A DNA stretch of 37,417 nt from Phormidesmis priestleyi ULC007 (GTDB taxonomy: Bacteria > Cyanobacteriota > Cyanobacteriia > Leptolyngbyales > Leptolyngbyaceae): the NCBI RefSeq assembly GCF_001895925.1, contig NZ_MPPI01000045.1, positions 1-37,417 of the forward strand, written 5' to 3'. Shown piece by piece: positions 1 through 7,469 of the stretch (its first letter is position 1; every line of letters begins with the position of its first letter). Below the pieces are notes generated by a model that saw only the letters and a program-made list of their open reading frames with translations, was not told the DNA's origin and ran no database searches. The translations under genes and the position numbers were made by a program.

Positions 1-108
1 ATGTTCGATAATCAGTATGACTTAGCCAAGGTGGTGATGCGGGGGATGGAATCCCGGAGTCAATCGGGTGAGTACTCACTGGAGCGTTTTATATTTAATT
101 GCGCCTAG
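1..108 (+). CDS. short ORF at the window edge, unidentified
   Basis: An ATG at the first base opens a frame of 35 codons ending in TAG (residues begin MFDNQYDLAK and end FIFNCA). The upstream sequence is not visible, so this may be the tail of a longer gene that runs in from the left, or a chance frame. I recognise no family. It is followed by about 110 bases of non-coding sequence containing a palindromic repeat. Low confidence. Confidence 0.2.
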   Translation: MFDNQYDLAKVVMRGMESRSQSGEYSLERFIFNCA

Positions 109-174
109 CTACTTAAACGAAGCGTTAGGACGGCTACACAGCAACAAAGCGGGGGTCAAATTGTGTTGAAGCAT

Positions 175-215
175 TAAAAGTGCCCGTAGGGGTATGGCAC
201 TGCCGTGCCCCGTGC
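175..215. repeat. dispersed palindromic repeat (GGCACTGCCGTGCC type)
   Basis: The stretch around 190-212 contains the short palindrome GGCACTGCCGTGCC within a GGGG...CCCC context. The same core recurs at about 14340 and, inverted, at about 27402, and related versions lie in the spacers between the nrt genes. This behaves like a small interspersed palindromic repeat family confined to intergenic positions. Confidence 0.5.
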
Positions 216-217
216 AT

Positions 218-631
218 CTAAACGTTTGCCGCCAGCAATCTTGACAAATCTGCATTCATTAATGCAATGTTAGGGTCGCGTTGAATCGCCTGATAATAGC
301 GCTGCTCTGAAGTTGTGCCTTCTTCAGAGGGTTGAAGTAAGGTACGGGCTTGGCTCAAAAACTCATTGACTTGGGTGACGTTGATCGGCTCTTTTGCCGC
401 CAAAGCTTCATCCACTTGAACAATAAACTGCGAGACAGGACGGAGCCAGCGAAACCATTCATCATCTAAAACGAGCCGAAACAACTCGCCCTGCCCGCGA
501 ATCTGCCCATGAATCTGCTCATAGGCTTCGCGTTCAGAATCAAGCAAGGCTTTGTGGAGACGCAGCAGCGACAGACGCACGGCTTTGAGATGTTGCAGCC
601 TAGAGTCGAGTGAGGGATCGATCGCAGACAT
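218..631 (-). CDS. hypothetical protein, helical, cyanobacterial type
   Basis: A 137-residue protein without signal peptide or membrane segment. It is predicted from composition to be mainly alpha-helical (leucine-, glutamate- and arginine-rich first half). Visible pieces include DDEWFRWLRPVSQFIVQVDE in the middle and an Ala/Leu-rich C-terminus. I do not know a function. The ATG at 631 is preceded by sequence without a strong Shine-Dalgarno match. It lies 63 bases downstream of the Rpn-family gene on the same strand and could be cotranscribed with it. Codon use looks like that of the neighbouring core genes, so it is probably a real gene. Confidence 0.7.
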   Translation of the reverse strand: MSAIDPSLDSRLQHLKAVRLSLLRLHKALLDSEREAYEQIHGQIRGQGELFRLVLDDEWFRWLRPVSQFIVQVDEALAAKEPINVTQVNEFLSQARTLLQPSEEGTTSEQRYYQAIQRDPNIALMNADLSRLLAANV

Positions 632-694
632 GAGGCAATCATAGTAAACACCTTCTCTATCCTGTCACATCGATCTATGAGTGGTCAAAATCGC

Positions 695-1573
695 TCACCT
701 CAACGCTTGAATTTCTTCAATGCTTAACCCAGTTTTTTGACTAATGGTTTCAATATCCAACACATCAAGTAGCTGACGGGCAATGTCGATCGCTCTTTGT
801 TTGGCTCCGATCGCTTCACCTTCCTGTCTGCCTTCCCGTCTGCCTTCTTGTCTGCCTTCTTGTCGAGCTTTGAGAATCGCGTTACGGCTGTCGTGAATAA
901 AAATTTCTCGCTTCTCTAAGACCTCTAACTCTTTGCGAGTTAATTTACTTTGTTTAGCGACACTAAAGGCGTGATTAATGGCGGGAATCGACTCCAGGCT
1001 AGAGGGCACCTCTTCAAGCTGGTTGGCGCATTTGAGAAAATATAGCCACTTGTCGGTAATCGTTTCCAATTCATTTAGCGGTTTGTTGAATTTGGGTAGC
1101 TCAACAAACACAAGCTCGATATCCTCACTGTAGTCAGTCAAGTCATCTTGCTCTTTCAATTTGTAGCGAGAGATCACTTTAGGACTTTCAGAAAACATTT
1201 CAAAATCTGTAATCGTTAGTGCAATGACTGGATTAAGAAGTGTGTAATCGTCTCCGATATTTAACTGAATTGAGAATGCTTTCGCAGCGTTGTAGAGAAC
1301 TCGCTTCTCGAATCCTAAAACGTTGAGTACCTGCATCTCGATAATGACCGTTTTGTTGCCGACGATCGTGGCTTTAACATCCAAATAAGAGTCTTTAATG
1401 CCTTTAATGCGGGGCGCTTGATAAGGGTCGAGAATCTCTAGATCTTCAATAATGGGTCTGGATTGATACAAAATTGCATTCAGAAAACTGATCAAGATAT
1501 CTGTGCTCTGTTTTGAGCCAAAAATCTTCTTAAAGGCAAAGTCTGTTTTGGGATTGATGTAAACGCCCGACAT
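695..1573 (-). CDS. Rpn family recombination-promoting nuclease / PD-(D/E)XK transposase-like protein
   Basis: The N-terminus (NPKTDFAFKKIFGS) is the hallmark of the Rpn/transposase_31 family of PD-(D/E)XK proteins, known as recombination-promoting DNA nucleases. The putative catalytic core is visible as YLDVKA followed by VIIEMQV around residues 67-85, giving the D...ExQ pattern. The C-terminal part (around residues 236-260) is a run of RQEG/RREG units followed by a helix and a short HTH-like tail (ETISQKTGLSIEEIQAL), as usual in cyanobacterial members. Three in-frame starts are clustered: GTG at 1582, ATG at 1579 and ATG at 1573. I chose 1573 because MSGVYINPKTDFAFKK is the usual family start. 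Genes of this family are typically multicopy and horizontally mobile. Confidence 0.85.
   Translation of the reverse strand: MSGVYINPKTDFAFKKIFGSKQSTDILISFLNAILYQSRPIIEDLEILDPYQAPRIKGIKDSYLDVKATIVGNKTVIIEMQVLNVLGFEKRVLYNAAKAFSIQLNIGDDYTLLNPVIALTITDFEMFSESPKVISRYKLKEQDDLTDYSEDIELVFVELPKFNKPLNELETITDKWLYFLKCANQLEEVPSSLESIPAINHAFSVAKQSKLTRKELEVLEKREIFIHDSRNAILKARQEGRQEGRREGRQEGEAIGAKQRAIDIARQLLDVLDIETISQKTGLSIEEIQALR
826..880. repeat. 12-base coding microsatellite in the rpn-like gene
   Basis: Four to five imperfect 12-base units (CTTCCTGTCTGC / CTTCCCGTCTGC / CTTCTTGTCTGC) encode the (R[QR]EG)n tail on the minus strand. The unit length keeps the frame, so changes in copy number would alter only linker length. 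Confidence 0.7.
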
Positions 1574-1826
1574 CGCCATCACGCACTAGAGAATGCTTCT
1601 ATCGTACCAATCGGACGGGAAACCCATCTCTTTTGACGGTTCTCTCGCAAGATGGCGATCGCGCCTTCACTTCTCTATCGGTAACTCCTACCCTTTTGTT
1701 ACGGTTTGCCTCAGTGCCCTAAGCCGCTGCACCTTCTAAATTAGATTCATGCAGACAAGAGCGGTCAGGTTCAACCCTTCCGGAATCACCATCTCTCGTT
1801 AACTACTCTCTTAAAAGGAACTTTTC

Positions 1827-2348
1827 ATGATGACTCTCGTTAATTGGCAACCTTGGCAAGAAATGGAAGCGATGCGTCGTCAGTTCGATCGCGTCTTTGA
1901 AGATCTGGCAACCACCAAGCGCGTCGAACCTACCTGGCAACCCGCCGCCGAACTCAAGAGCAACGAAACCGAATTTGTACTTCGCGTTCAGCTTCCCGGA
2001 ATTGATGCGAAAGACCTCGACGTAAAAATCGGTCGCAGTGGCGTTTCTCTGTCTGGTGAACACAAAGTTGAAAACAAGACCGAAGAAAATGGCTTCTTCC
2101 GCTCTGAGTTTCGCTATGGCAAGTTTCAGCGCGTGATCTCGCTGCCGTCTCCCGTTCAAAACGATCAGGTCAATGCCGAATTCAAAGATGGCATTCTGAC
2201 CTTGACTCTGCCCAAAGTGCAAGCCGTTCGCCCTTCGGTGGTGACGCTTAATCTGACTGGTTCGGATGGGTCTGCTGAATCAGAAGCAGCGACGATCGCC
2301 CCTGCTTCTGATACTTCTGAAACGGGCGATGCCTGGGCACAAAGCTAA
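1827..2348 (+). CDS. hspA: small heat-shock protein, Hsp20/alpha-crystallin family
   Basis: A 173-residue cytosolic or membrane-associated holdase chaperone that binds unfolding proteins and hands them to the DnaK system. The N-terminal arm (NWQPWQEMEAMRRQFDRVFE) is typical of cyanobacterial HspA. The alpha-crystallin domain spans roughly residues 43-137 and contains the conserved beta-strand VQLPGIDAKDLDVKI and the A-x-x-x-x-G-V/I-L motif as AEFKDGILTLTLPK. A 30-residue Ser/Ala-rich tail follows. The start ATG at 1827 follows AAAAGGAAC with good spacing; a second ATG directly after it is possible. A strong hairpin follows the stop, and dnaK lies just downstream on the same strand. I see no CIRCE operator upstream. 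Confidence 0.95.
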   Translation: MMTLVNWQPWQEMEAMRRQFDRVFEDLATTKRVEPTWQPAAELKSNETEFVLRVQLPGIDAKDLDVKIGRSGVSLSGEHKVENKTEENGFFRSEFRYGKFQRVISLPSPVQNDQVNAEFKDGILTLTLPKVQAVRPSVVTLNLTGSDGSAESEAATIAPASDTSETGDAWAQS

Positions 2349-2357
2349 GACAGACTG

Positions 2358-2398
2358 AGTTTTGAGGGCTGATTTGCATTCCTTCAGCCCTCAAAACT
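2358..2398 (+). terminator. hairpin terminator after hspA
   Basis: A perfect 15-base-pair inverted repeat (2358-2372 and 2384-2398, arms AGTTTTGAGGGCTGA) encloses an 11-base loop and begins 10 bases after the hspA stop. It lacks a long T-run, so it may act as a terminator, an attenuator or an mRNA-stabilising hairpin. Confidence 0.75.
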
Positions 2399-2687
2399 CT
2401 CTCAACCGTCCTCTTTAAGGTTCGGTAAATACCCCTTCATGGAATGGCGGAACCTGAACACTATATAAGGAGGGGATCAAATGCCGCGCAGTTGGCATTG
2501 AGTGTTATTACTCTCTCACGACCTGACTTGGAGGACGAACTTCGCTGGGCAAAGACCTACTCATGCAAAGGGTTTTACGAACCTGTTTGAGTCCTAGCTG
2601 CCCTCCTTTGCCGATTCTGGCTGACAACGCCAGTCCCCCCTTTAACCCCCTAAAAATTGCATTTATTGTTGGAGCGAAAGCACTCAT
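2399..2687 (+). promoter_or_regulatory. dnaK upstream/leader region with a possible 6-codon leader ORF
   Basis: This 289-base spacer contains TATATAAGGAGGGG around 2461-2475, followed at 2481 by ATG and the frame MPRSWH-stop with an almost ideal Shine-Dalgarno spacing. Downstream, GGAGG (about 2531) and GGCAAAG (about 2549) can pair with CCTCC and CTTTGCC about 55-70 bases later. The dnaK ATG itself is preceded by TTGGAGCGAAAG. Promoter boxes cannot be assigned with certainty and no CIRCE sequence is visible. Confidence 0.4.
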
Positions 2688-4604
2688 ATGGCAAAAGTTG
2701 TTGGAATTGACTTAGGTACTACAAACTCCTGTGTCGCTGTGATGGAAGGCGGCAAGCCGACCGTGATCCCAAACGCTGAAGGATTTCGGACGACTCCCTC
2801 AGTTGTTGCATTTGTGAAGAATGGCGATCGCCTCGTCGGTCAAATCGCCAAGCGTCAAGCGGTGATGAACTCAGAAAACACCTTCTACTCGGTGAAGCGG
2901 TTTATTGGTCGCAGGTTTGACGAAATCACGAACGAAGCCACTGAAGTCTCTTATAAAGTCTTAAATGTGGGCGGCAACGTTAAGCTAGACTGCCCTGCGG
3001 CAGGCAAGCAATATGCGCCCGAAGAAATCTCTGCCCAAGTTTTGCGGAAGCTGATCGACGATGCCAGTAAGTATCTCGGCGAAACGGTGACCCAAGCGGT
3101 GATCACAGTTCCGGCTTATTTTAATGACTCGCAGCGCCAAGCGACCAAAGATGCTGGGAAGATTGCTGGCGTGGAAGTTTTGCGGATCGTTAACGAACCG
3201 ACGGCAGCCTCATTAGCGTATGGCTTAGAGAAAAAGAGCAATGAAACAATCATTGTGTTTGACTTAGGCGGCGGCACGTTTGATGTCTCGATTCTTGAAG
3301 TCGGCGATGGCGTGTTTGAAGTGTTGGCAACTTCTGGCGACACTCACTTAGGCGGTGACGACTTTGATAAAAAGATCGTCGATTATCTTGCGGGTGAGTT
3401 TCAGAGATCGGAAGGCATTGATCTCCGCAAAGATAAGCAAGCGTTACAGCGTCTGACCGAGGCGGCTGAGAAGGCAAAAATTGACCTTTCCAACCTGACT
3501 CAGGCTGATATCAACCTGCCGTTTATCACGGCGACTCAAGACGGCCCTAAGCACCTTGACACTACGCTGACTCGTCAGAAATTTGAAGAACTGTGCGCCG
3601 ATCTCATCGATCGCTGTCGCGTTCCTGTTGAGGCGGCGCTTCGCGATTCTAAGCTCGACAAGAGCAAGATTGACGAAGTGGTGCTCGTGGGCGGCTCGAC
3701 TCGCATTCCTGCGGTGCAGGCTGTTGTTAAGCGCGTCTTAGGCAAAGATCCCAACCAGACCGTTAACCCTGATGAAGTGGTGGCAATGGGTGCCGCGATT
3801 CAGGCAGGCATTCTGTCAGGTGAAGCGGGAGCCGAAGGACTCTTGCTGCTCGATGTGACTCCGCTGTCTCTCGGTGTTGAAACCTTGGGCGGTGTGATGA
3901 CTAAGATTATTCCTCGCAACACCACCATCCCGACTAAGAAGTTTGAAGTCTTCTCAACGGCGGTCGATGGTCAAAGCAACGTGGAAATTCACGTCTTGCA
4001 AGGTGAGCGAGAAATGTCGAACGACAACAAGAGCCTCGGAACTTTCCGCTTAGATGGCATTCCTCCGGCTCCTCGTGGCGTTCCTCAAATCGAGGTTACT
4101 TTTGACATTGACGCGAACGGCATCTTGACCGTTGGCGCGAAAGATAAGGGCACTGGCAAAGAGCAGTCGATCAGCATCACCGGGGCTTCGACGTTGCCCA
4201 AAGACGACGTTGAGCGGATGGTGCGCGATGCCGAACAGAACGCCTCGACTGACAGAGAGCGTCGTGAGCGCATCGACCTGAAGAATCAGGCAGATTCTCT
4301 GGCTTACCAGGCTGAAAAGCAAATGAGCGAGTTGGGCGATAAAGTTCCGGCGGCTGATAAGACTAAGGTCGATGGGTTGGTCAAAGATCTGAGAGAGGCG
4401 ATCGCCAGCGAAGACTTTGACAAGATCAAGACGATGACGACTGATCTGCAACAAGCGCTCTACGGCATCACTACCAACTTATATCAGCAAGCAGGTGGCG
4501 GTGCGGCTCCTGGGGATGATGGCACTCCTCCGCCGGGAACGGATGGCACGACTTCGGGCGGTGGCGACGATGTGATCGACGCTGACTTTACTGAATCGAA
4601 GTAA
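2688..4604 (+). CDS. dnaK: molecular chaperone DnaK (Hsp70), DnaK2 type
   Basis: A 638-residue ATP-dependent foldase. The nucleotide-binding domain starts [20 protein letters not shown] and contains the second phosphate motif [13 protein letters not shown] and the adenosine motif [10 protein letters not shown]. The linker is [15 protein letters not shown], and the substrate-binding domain and helical lid follow. The lid ends in a Gly/Pro/Asp-rich tail closing [12 protein letters not shown]. The length and the near absence of indels match cyanobacterial DnaK2, the essential housekeeping and stress-inducible paralogue. It follows the Hsp20 gene in the same orientation, separated by a terminator and a leader, so both are probably induced by heat but transcribed separately. 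A T-tract terminator follows. Confidence 0.98.
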   Translation: MAKVVGIDLGTTNSCVAVMEGGKPTVIPNAEGFRTTPSVVAFVKNGDRLVGQIAKRQAVMNSENTFYSVKRFIGRRFDEITNEATEVSYKVLNVGGNVKLDCPAAGKQYAPEEISAQVLRKLIDDASKYLGETVTQAVITVPAYFNDSQRQATKDAGKIAGVEVLRIVNEPTAASLAYGLEKKSNETIIVFDLGGGTFDVSILEVGDGVFEVLATSGDTHLGGDDFDKKIVDYLAGEFQRSEGIDLRKDKQALQRLTEAAEKAKIDLSNLTQADINLPFITATQDGPKHLDTTLTRQKFEELCADLIDRCRVPVEAALRDSKLDKSKIDEVVLVGGSTRIPAVQAVVKRVLGKDPNQTVNPDEVVAMGAAIQAGILSGEAGAEGLLLLDVTPLSLGVETLGGVMTKIIPRNTTIPTKKFEVFSTAVDGQSNVEIHVLQGEREMSNDNKSLGTFRLDGIPPAPRGVPQIEVTFDIDANGILTVGAKDKGTGKEQSISITGASTLPKDDVERMVRDAEQNASTDRERRERIDLKNQADSLAYQAEKQMSELGDKVPAADKTKVDGLVKDLREAIASEDFDKIKTMTTDLQQALYGITTNLYQQAGGGAAPGDDGTPPPGTDGTTSGGGDDVIDADFTESK

Positions 4605-4656
4605 TCGTGACGAGTAACGAGTTGCGAGACGGCTCGTTACCCGGTTCAAAACATAT

Positions 4657-4697
4657 AGCTGGTAGCATTTCTAAATGAGAAGCTACCAGCTTTTTTT
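4657..4697 (+). terminator. rho-independent terminator after dnaK
   Basis: Ten-base-pair stem AGCTGGTAGC / GCTACCAGCT (4657-4666 and 4682-4691), with an inner CATTT/AAATG pairing, is followed directly by a run of seven T. It begins 53 bases after the dnaK stop. Confidence 0.9.
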
Positions 4698-4733
4698 AAC
4701 GTGAATTCGACGGCTTCGTTACAGTTTGTCGTG

Positions 4734-4814
4734 CCCCATAAATCCCCCAAGTTTGGGGGACTTCAAGCCAAAATTTCCGGTTCAAAGTCCCTCAGAATGG
4801 GGGATTTAGGGGGC
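4734..4814. repeat. interspersed palindromic repeat, copy A (AAATCCCCC...GGGGGATTT)
   Basis: About 80 bases with terminal TAAATCCCCC and GGGGGATTTA and an inner GGGGGACTT...AAGTCCCT pairing. A second copy of the same element, with matching interior (TTCCGGTTCAAAGTCCC versus TTCCCGGTTTCAAAGTCCCCC), lies at 32385-32466. It is non-coding and MITE- or REP-like, and it sits between the dnaK terminator and the convergent Uma2 gene. Confidence 0.7.
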
Positions 4815-4862
4815 TGAAGTGCTGAATAACGAAGTGAGAGAACTCATCGAACTGACGTTTTT

Positions 4863-5549
4863 TTAGGGAAGACTATTCGGATCAACGCCGATCGATCGTA
4901 AGTAGTCTTCTAACTGCTGCGATCGTTGGCGTTCCTGGTTTAACAAAGACTCTGCTTGCTCTGCTCGCTGGCGCTCTTGTTGGGCGGTTTGATCCATCTC
5001 GATCGAGGTCAAAAATCGCTGACCATCAGGGCGATAGATTACCAATTCTCCCTGACCCGTCTCAAAACGAATTCCTAAACGAGGGCTAATTTGCCCCTCT
5101 AATTGCCACAGTTTTGTGAGATGCACATTTTGCCGATGCCAGCCATCAAATCGAAACGTGTCGGGATCGTATAAATAATATTCTTCGATTCCATAGGTGT
5201 CATAAAACTCTAGCTTGCGCTCCATCTCCTCGGCGTTGTTGCTGGGAGAAAGAATCTCAAAAACCACCTGGGGAGGAATGTTTTCTTCTCGCCATTGACG
5301 ATAAGAACCTCGCTTTCCTTTAGGTCTGCCAAACACAACCATCACATCAGGGGCTACGGGAGCAATAATGCGAGTTGGAACAGGATACCAAAGCAAGTCT
5401 CCTGCGATGAAGACAGTTTCGTCATTCGCAAACAGCACTTCTAAATTCTCTTTGATCATGACAATCCAACGGAACTGTTCAGTATTGTCCGCCATTGGTT
5501 TGCCGTCACTATCAGGGAGAGAGAGGTCAGCCTGTGAGAAGGTCGTCAT
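4863..5549 (-). CDS. Uma2 family protein (DUF820), putative PD-(D/E)XK endonuclease
   Basis: The protein belongs to the Uma2/DUF820 family, which is strongly expanded in cyanobacteria. The restriction-endonuclease-like core is visible as APDVMVVFGRPK, then PPQVVFEILSPSN and YDTYGIEEYYLYDPD, giving the D...E-x-[LV] pattern and the conserved EYYLYDP strand. The last 40 residues form a glutamine/glutamate/arginine coiled coil (QQERQRAEQAESLLNQERQR). Two starts are possible: ATG at 5573 (MPRSRDNP...) and ATG at 5549 (MTTFSQADL). I prefer 5549, which resembles usual family starts and has AGAAG upstream. The biological role of this family is not established; mobile-element association is common. 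Confidence 0.85.
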   Translation of the reverse strand: MTTFSQADLSLPDSDGKPMADNTEQFRWIVMIKENLEVLFANDETVFIAGDLLWYPVPTRIIAPVAPDVMVVFGRPKGKRGSYRQWREENIPPQVVFEILSPSNNAEEMERKLEFYDTYGIEEYYLYDPDTFRFDGWHRQNVHLTKLWQLEGQISPRLGIRFETGQGELVIYRPDGQRFLTSIEMDQTAQQERQRAEQAESLLNQERQRSQQLEDYLRSIGVDPNSLP

Positions 5550-5696
5550 CGGGTTATCTCTGCTTCTCGGCATCTCAATTCTAAATCAACATCAGGACTG
5601 AACGATCGCCATTTGCTGTAAGGGTTGCAGGATGTGAAATAAACCACAGAGCCAGTCAGGTACAATGATCTCCTATCCTGCGTCTGCGTTTGCGCC

Positions 5697-7208
5697 ATGC
5701 ACCCCAACTATCTCGAAAAAATTCTGACGGCTCGCGTCTATGATGTTGCCCAAGAAACGGCACTGGAGGTTGCTCCTAATCTATCTGCACGCCTCGGTAA
5801 CAAAGTGCTGCTCAAGCGCGAAGATATGCAGTCTGTGTTTTCGTTTAAGCTGCGCGGTGCCTACAACAAAATGGCGCAACTGCCACCCGACGTTTTGGCG
5901 CTGGGCGTGATTGCTGCGTCTGCCGGAAACCACGCTCAAGGAGTTGCTCTCGGTGCTCGTCAACTAGGAACTACCGCGATCGTAGTCATGCCGATGACAA
6001 CTCCTCAAGTCAAGGTAGATGCCGTAAAAGCGCGAGGTGGTGAGGTCGTTTTGCATGGCGATACTTATGATGATGCTTATGCTTATGCGCGGCAGTTAGA
6101 AGCTGAGAAAGGATTGACGTTTATCCATCCGTTTGATGATCCTGATGTGATTGCGGGGCAGGGCACGATCGCGATGGAGATTTTGCGTCAACATCAACAG
6201 CCGATCCATGCAATTTTTGTGGCCATTGGCGGTGGCGGATTGATTTCTGGAATTGCAGCTTATGTGAAGCGATTGCGTCCTGAAATTAAGATCATTGGCG
6301 TTGAGCCTGTTGATGCTGACGCGATGTTTCAATCGTTAAAAGCCGGACATCGCATCAAGTTACCCCGTGTTGGTTTATTTGCGGATGGCGTTGCTGTGAG
6401 TGAAGTTGGAAAAGAAACCTTTCGTTTGTGCCAAGAGTATGTCGATGAAGTGTTTTTAGTCGATACGGATGCGATTTGTGCCGCGATTAAAGATGTGTTT
6501 GAAGACACGCGATCGATTCTAGAACCTGCGGGAGCGTTGGCGATCGCGGGCGCAAAAGCCTATGTTGAGCGCGAACAGATTCAGGGACAAACGCTCGTTG
6601 CTATTGCCTGCGGTGCGAATATGAACTTCGATCGGCTGCGATTTGTGGCAGAACGGGCAGAATTTGGCGAACGTCGAGAAGCCATTTTTGCGGTGACGAT
6701 TCCTGAAGAAAATGGCAGCTTAAAGAAGTTTTGTGAGTGCATTGGCAAACGCAGTTTAACCGAGTTTAACTACCGAATTGCTGATGACAAAGTAGCGCAT
6801 ATTTTTGTCGGTATTCAAATTCAAAATCGGGCAGATGCGGCTCAAATTGCGGCAACTTTTGAGGCAAATGGATTCAACACGATCGACCTAACCGACGACG
6901 AACTCACAAAACTGCATCTCAGACACATGGTGGGCGGACGATCGCCGCTTGCTCACAACGAGTTACTCTATCGTTTTGAGTTTCCTGAGCGTCCGGGGGC
7001 GCTAACCAAGTTTCTCGCCTGCATGAGTCCCGATTGGAATATCAGTCTTTTTCACTATCGAAATCATGGAGCCGACTACGGTCGCATTGTCGTCGGAATG
7101 CAGGTTCCACCCCACGAAATGGGCGACTGGCAAGCGTTTCTCGATACGATCGGCTATCGCTATTGGGATGAAAGTCAAAACACAGCCTATAAACTGTTTT
7201 TGGGATGA
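5697..7208 (+). CDS. ilvA: threonine ammonia-lyase, biosynthetic
   Basis: A PLP enzyme that converts threonine to 2-oxobutanoate and ammonia, the first committed step of isoleucine synthesis. The catalytic domain covers residues about 1-325. It has the PLP lysine in SFKLRGAYNKM (Lys51), SAGNHAQG at 75-82 and the phosphate-binding GGGGLISG at 178-185. The C-terminal third contains two ACT-like regulatory subdomains (EERREAIFAVTIPEENGSL... and RFEFPERPGALTKFL...), as in the isoleucine-inhibited long form. The 503-residue length is normal for that form. The ATG at 5697 lacks a clear Shine-Dalgarno sequence; TACAAT at 5661 could be a -10 box. A 9-base-pair inverted repeat lies about 75 bases after the stop. 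Confidence 0.96.
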   Translation: MHPNYLEKILTARVYDVAQETALEVAPNLSARLGNKVLLKREDMQSVFSFKLRGAYNKMAQLPPDVLALGVIAASAGNHAQGVALGARQLGTTAIVVMPMTTPQVKVDAVKARGGEVVLHGDTYDDAYAYARQLEAEKGLTFIHPFDDPDVIAGQGTIAMEILRQHQQPIHAIFVAIGGGGLISGIAAYVKRLRPEIKIIGVEPVDADAMFQSLKAGHRIKLPRVGLFADGVAVSEVGKETFRLCQEYVDEVFLVDTDAICAAIKDVFEDTRSILEPAGALAIAGAKAYVEREQIQGQTLVAIACGANMNFDRLRFVAERAEFGERREAIFAVTIPEENGSLKKFCECIGKRSLTEFNYRIADDKVAHIFVGIQIQNRADAAQIAATFEANGFNTIDLTDDELTKLHLRHMVGGRSPLAHNELLYRFEFPERPGALTKFLACMSPDWNISLFHYRNHGADYGRIVVGMQVPPHEMGDWQAFLDTIGYRYWDESQNTAYKLFLG

Positions 7209-7284
7209 GTATTTCTATAATACTTCGGACAAAATTCGTGACTCAAAGGGAACGTGAAAATTATGAGAACAGCTCAAATCAGCG

Positions 7285-7334
7285 GCAGCAGACAAGCTCG
7301 AACTCAGCACTGGGATCTCTGTTTCGTCTGCTGC
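7285..7334 (+). terminator. possible hairpin downstream of ilvA
   Basis: Inverted repeat GCAGCAGAC (7285-7293) / GTCTGCTGC (7326-7334) with a 32-base loop, followed by ATTTGAATTG. It could end the ilvA transcript. The loop is long and the T-run weak. A short frame (ATG at 7263, 25 codons) runs through the hairpin and is probably not a gene. Confidence 0.35.
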
Positions 7335-7407
7335 ATTTGAATTGTTCGACGGCTGATGCTACTTCTAACGACGAAATCGTAACATAAGAATGCTTGTTAA
7401 AAACTGC

Positions 7408-7443
7408 TTGCAAAAATATTGTACCCAAACTATTATTGGGTAC
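7408..7443 (+). promoter_or_regulatory. methyltransferase promoter embedded in an inverted repeat (putative autoregulatory operator)
   Basis: TTGCAA at 7408-7413 and TATTAT at 7431-7436 are separated by exactly 17 bases, a good sigma-70 type promoter. The perfect 8-base-pair inverted repeat GTACCCAA (7421-7428) / TTGGGTAC (7436-7443), with a 7-base centre, surrounds the -10 box. A protein bound here would block RNA polymerase. The first gene downstream encodes a methyltransferase with its own N-terminal helix-turn-helix, so self-repression is the simple inference. Confidence 0.65.
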
Positions 7444-7469
7444 TTAGTTTTAGTTTCGCACTCGAACTC

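Noticed and set aside
1680-2687. CIRCE operator for HrcA control of hspA or dnaK
   Set aside because: I searched both upstream regions for TTAGCACTC-N9-GAGTGCTAA and found no match on either strand.
7205-7387. Possible small gene between ilvA and the methyltransferase
   Set aside because: No ribosome binding site or conserved motif, and it is crossed by an inverted repeat that suits a terminator.
7419-7469. TTG start that would add 17 residues to the methyltransferase
   Set aside because: The added codons lie inside the predicted promoter and operator; ATG 7470 fits the HTH start.
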